Translations under genes and position numbers: made by a program
Part shown: positions 61,419 to 64,000 of the stretch, in pieces
How positions within the stretch are numbered: the stretch's first letter is position 1
Layout of the letters: each line of letters begins with the position of its first letter
Origin: Psychromonas sp. CD1
Lineage (GTDB): Bacteria; Pseudomonadota; Gammaproteobacteria; Enterobacterales; Psychromonadaceae
Length of the DNA: 64,000 nt
Assembly: GCF_002239585.1 (NCBI RefSeq)
Contig: NZ_NDFH01000002.1
Location: 186,001 to 250,000 of the forward strand
Direction: 5' to 3'
The notes under the pieces: model-generated
The model's database searches: none
Told to the model about the DNA's origin: nothing
The model's input: only the letters and a program-made list of their open reading frames with translations

Positions 61419-61639
61419 GCAATATAATCTATGCTTTTGTCTAAAATTAAAATTTAGTAGTTTAAAGTCACCTCAGAGACAATGAAGTTTTTCGGGAATA
61501 AAGCTTATCGCAGAACGTTATGTTGTTACCGCCATCAAACATCTTAGTCTAATCATAGGGTATACATCAATATTTAAACACTTTGGGGTATATTCACTCA
61601 TCACCCCTCTGGCATTCGATAAACTAGCACTAAAACCCT

Positions 61640-61858
61640 TAATACCTTATTAGTTTATTAGTTTATTAGTTTACTACTTCCAACTCCTATTTATTGAGCA
61701 GATTTAGATGGTATAAAAGCAGATTTTTTTATCGCACGCTCTACTTTTTCACGTGTACTTTTTTTTACATTGGCATGTGGTGTTAATACTCCTGATACCG
61801 TTTATTTCCCAACGCCCGCAAGCTTAGCAATATCCATAATAGTCAATTTTTTACTCAT
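61640..61858 (-). pseudogene. Fragment of a LacI-family repressor, TreR-like
   Basis: On the minus strand from ATG at 61858: MSKKLTIMDIAKLAGVGK, stop, TVSGVLTPHANVKKSTREKV and so on to SKSAQ. This is the helix-turn-helix and hinge of a LacI-family regulator; LTIxDIAxLxGVGKSTVSxVL and the later SKSA(Q/R) are closest to trehalose repressor TreR in my memory. The codon for Ser after GVGK is TAA (61804-61802), and a second stop follows SAQ, after which IGVGSSKLI still resembles the family. The effector domain is absent. No trehalose genes are in the window. Confidence 0.7.
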
Positions 61859-61878
61859 TGGGCAAGCTGTTCCTTAAA

Positions 61879-61920
61879 GAGAGAAGCCCTTAGTATTTTA
61901 CAATACTAAGGGCTTCTCTC
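61879..61920. terminator. Perfect 19-bp hairpin downstream of the sulfatase gene
   Basis: GAGAGAAGCCCTTAGTATT is followed by TTAC and its exact complement. The stem is unusually long and perfect. No strong T-run follows on the plus strand; on the minus strand TCTTTAAGG follows. It may terminate the sulfatase transcript or be a small repeat element. Confidence 0.5.
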
Positions 61921-62071
61921 ATTAAGTCGCGGTACTATTGCTAGGAGATAATAACAAAAACAACCGCTATTTCGTATTACTCAAGAGATGTATAAAAAGT
62001 CGCATCTATAACACAAAAATCACAAGTAACATTTTATCTTACCTCTCATTCAATCATACAAAGTTGCTCCA

Positions 62072-63634
62072 TTATGTATATGCATTTAACACTTTTTCAG
62101 AAACTTCTGTCGGGCGCCAAGGATCTCCTGTTTTATCTAACCAAGGCATTAACTCTTCTGCAATTAATTTTTTAATTAGATCGCGACTCTCCTCCGCAAT
62201 ATTTTCCATTTGATACGGATCTTTTTTATTATCATGTAAAACAAAACTAAGAGGCTTTCCTATTTTACGATCAATAACCAAAGTATATCTATCCGTACGT
62301 ATTCCTCTGCGTCCATAGGATTGTGCACCGTATGGCATAAAGGTATAAAATTGTGAAGAGGGATGTATATCTCCTTGCATTCCTCGCACAGTCTTCGCAA
62401 AATTAATTCCCTCAACCGTATCTGGTATTAAATCTTCCATCCCCATTAACCCTAATATAGTGGGGTAAATATCTGGCGCTGAAAATAAAATATCACTGCT
62501 TCCTGCACTTAATGTACCTGGCCATCTAAAAATCATCGGAATACGCATTGCTTCTTCATAATGCACATTTTTAGTTGGATTACCGTTAGAGCCCATACAA
62601 CAACCATGATCAGAGAAAAACAGAACTAAAGTATCTTCCGTTAATTTTAGACTATCCAATTCATCAATAATACGCCCAAATTGCTCATCAACACCGTATA
62701 TCATTGCCATATATTCTTTGAAATATTCTGGCCCGTACCCTTCACCATATTCTTTATCCCACTGAACATTCGGCCGAGTATTTAGACTTTTCGATGTTAT
62801 GCCTTTATATTTGTCCAAATATTTTTTAGGTATTTGATCATAAGGAGAGTGTGGTGGATTCATTGAAACGACGAGACTAAACGGCTTATTGCTATCTCTA
62901 TATTTACCGTTTTCATTACGTAAATATTTAATAGCGATGTCCGCTTCATGCTCAGGACTCCATTGATTAATATGTAACGGTTTATCCCTTGGTGTTTCAT
63001 TTGTCCAATACATTGGATGCAAATGATGATCATGAGTTCCATATGAATACCAAAAATCAAAACCATGACGACGCTCAGGAGGAGTCCAGTCATTCCAATA
63101 ACGCCCTTCCATTGGATTATTATAACTGGGAACAAAAGGTACTTTAGGCAAATCTAAATGCCATTTCCCTATATACCCTAAACTATATCCTTGCCCCTTT
63201 AATATATCTGACCATGTTAATGCATTTTGTTTTAGCTCAATACCAAAATCACTGCCTGCAAACATACCCGGGGTAGAGGCATGACTATTACCTTGAATAC
63301 CATTCCGATATGGATATTGCCCCGTCATTAACATACCTCGGAAAGGGGTACACAATGGATAATTAGAAACAGCTTGTTTAAATGTGACACCTTGCTGAGC
63401 AAATTTATTAATGTTGGGAGTATGTGAGGGATCTTGCTTCATAAACCCTAGCGCCTGTGCACGCATTTCATCAGGAAAAACAATTAATAAATTAGGTTTT
63501 TTGTCGCCATTGTCAGAAGCTTGTTGATCACTATTCTTCATCGATGACATAACGCAGCCCGCATTTAAGCCCGTCGCTGCCACAGCGCTAGTTGCCAACA
63601 TTCCCTTAAGTAAGCCCCTACGAGTGATGGACAT
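62072..63634 (-). CDS. Type I sulfatase with Tat/lipoprotein signal
   Basis: 520 aa. N-terminus MSITRRGLLKGMLATSAVAA carries a twin-arginine motif and ends in the lipobox-like LNAGC, so it is predicted to be exported folded and possibly lipid-anchored. The sulfatase signature C-T-P-F-R-G at about residue 95 has the Cys that is converted to formylglycine; metal-binding Asp in LLIVFPDEMR, GKWHLDLPK and FFSDHGCCMG are further family features. Cys-type sulfatases need an FGE or anSME maturase, not seen here. Substrates in the family include sulfated polysaccharides and other sulfate esters; marine algal glycans would be plausible but are inference. The start is chosen for the signal peptide. Confidence 0.88.
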   Translation of the reverse strand: MSITRRGLLKGMLATSAVAATGLNAGCVMSSMKNSDQQASDNGDKKPNLLIVFPDEMRAQALGFMKQDPSHTPNINKFAQQGVTFKQAVSNYPLCTPFRGMLMTGQYPYRNGIQGNSHASTPGMFAGSDFGIELKQNALTWSDILKGQGYSLGYIGKWHLDLPKVPFVPSYNNPMEGRYWNDWTPPERRHGFDFWYSYGTHDHHLHPMYWTNETPRDKPLHINQWSPEHEADIAIKYLRNENGKYRDSNKPFSLVVSMNPPHSPYDQIPKKYLDKYKGITSKSLNTRPNVQWDKEYGEGYGPEYFKEYMAMIYGVDEQFGRIIDELDSLKLTEDTLVLFFSDHGCCMGSNGNPTKNVHYEEAMRIPMIFRWPGTLSAGSSDILFSAPDIYPTILGLMGMEDLIPDTVEGINFAKTVRGMQGDIHPSSQFYTFMPYGAQSYGRRGIRTDRYTLVIDRKIGKPLSFVLHDNKKDPYQMENIAEESRDLIKKLIAEELMPWLDKTGDPWRPTEVSEKVLNAYT

Positions 63635-63745
63635 AAATTTCTCCTAAATAGATATAAAAGTAAAATAAAAATCAGTCACCAGCAAAATAAGCATAGTAAC
63701 CAAAAACAAATATTCAATTAATCAAATAATAGAAAATAAAAACAA

Positions 63746-64000
63746 CTAAATGAATTCCAAATTTAAGTATTTCCCTCTAAAAGAGCATGAACTTTTATGA
63801 GCACTCCAATATAAAAAAGGTATAGATACATCGCTGACACCCCATATAAAGAATAGTGACACAATAAACAGCTTAAATAATCTATGCATCCAAATAACTT
63901 CAACCGCGATAATTCCAACGTAATTAAAACATTTTGCATACTGATACCATTGTGCTACGACAAAAATCATTGACTTCACATCTGATATTTTGTCGACATG
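63746..64000 (-). CDS. Hypothetical membrane protein, open at window edge
   Basis: The frame is open from 63746 to the window end, so the gene may begin beyond it; an internal ATG lies at 63970 and GTG at 63979. The visible ~85 residues contain two hydrophobic stretches (around FNYVGIIAVEVIW and LFKLFIVSLFFIWGV) and a polar end with KSSCSFRGKYLNLEFI. I recognise no family. It is upstream of the sulfatase in the same direction with 111 bp between. It may be a real small membrane protein, a gene fragment, or chance. Confidence 0.3.
   Translation of the reverse strand, partial: HVDKISDVKSMIFVVAQWYQYAKCFNYVGIIAVEVIWMHRLFKLFIVSLFFIWGVSDVSIPFLYWSAHKSSCSFRGKYLNLEFI

Larger units (their letters stand above)
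61419..62071. other. Decayed intergenic region between purA and sulfatase
   Basis: Contains a treR-like fragment (61640-61858), three tandem copies of an 8-bp unit (TATTAGTT, about 61644-61670), and a perfect hairpin (61879-61920). The stretch 61425-61640 has no recognisable coding content. Confidence 0.55.

Overview
The window is an AT-rich gammaproteobacterial chromosome segment. Gene content and order (tsaE-amiB-mutL-miaA-hfq-hflX-hflK-hflC-purA, bamD/rluD-pgeF-clpB, murJ-ribF-ileS-lspA-fkpB, pta-ackA, pflB-pflA, frdABCD, epmA/epmB/efp, slyX-fkpA) fit the Alteromonadales/Vibrionales side of the class. I judge a Psychromonas-like marine facultative anaerobe most likely; this is inference from protein resemblance and was not checked by search. 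No rRNA, tRNA or CRISPR array was recognised.

Layout. 1-8 kb: start of prmA, acs, two minor-pilin-like genes, a decayed IS30-family element, an orphan Crp/Fnr-type regulator, deoD joined to a transporter remnant, slyX and a WD40 lipoprotein. 8-13 kb: an fkpA stump joined to a proline catabolic pair (putA plus a small ALDH-like protein). 13-27 kb: fermentation block with adhE, pta-ackA and pflB-pflA, interspersed with a TqsA-like permease, two rRNA-methyltransferase-type genes and fldB. 27-35 kb: xerD, a possible priC, then the EF-P modification set (epmB, efp, epmA) around frdABCD, and rpsT. 35-42 kb: murJ-ribF-ileS-lspA-fkpB, three of them broken, then glnB. 42-50 kb: bamD, rluD, pgeF, clpB, ybiT. 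50-61 kb: the tsaE-to-purA supercluster. 61-64 kb: IS30 and treR remnants and a Tat/lipoprotein sulfatase.

How the genes work together. AdhE, PflB/PflA, Pta/AckA and FrdABCD form a mixed-acid fermentation and fumarate-respiration set; a near-consensus FNR box lies upstream of pflB and a weaker one in the frdA/epmA gap. Acs recovers the acetate that Pta/AckA release. EpmA, EpmB and EF-P together form the beta-lysylation system that relieves ribosome stalling. HflK/HflC, ClpB and BamD serve membrane and protein quality control.

The most striking property is the number of genes broken at sharp junctions: purA has lost its C-terminus to an IS30 fragment; ileS lacks its first ~70 codons including the HIGH motif and abuts ribF; ribF has two compensating frameshifts; lspA has a 2-nt duplication; fkpA has lost its FKBP domain; deoD has lost its extreme C-terminus and is joined to the tail of an MFS permease; treR is a stop-riddled fragment. 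ileS, lspA and ribF (and purA outside rich media) are normally essential, so either intact copies exist elsewhere or part of this reflects assembly or sequencing error. Three IS30-family remnants in the same orientation, with AGATTCAA ends, show that at least some of the damage is genuine insertion-sequence activity. I found no clearly new biological system; the best leads are the IS30-linked gene ends, the eight-LysM amidase and the broken essential genes.
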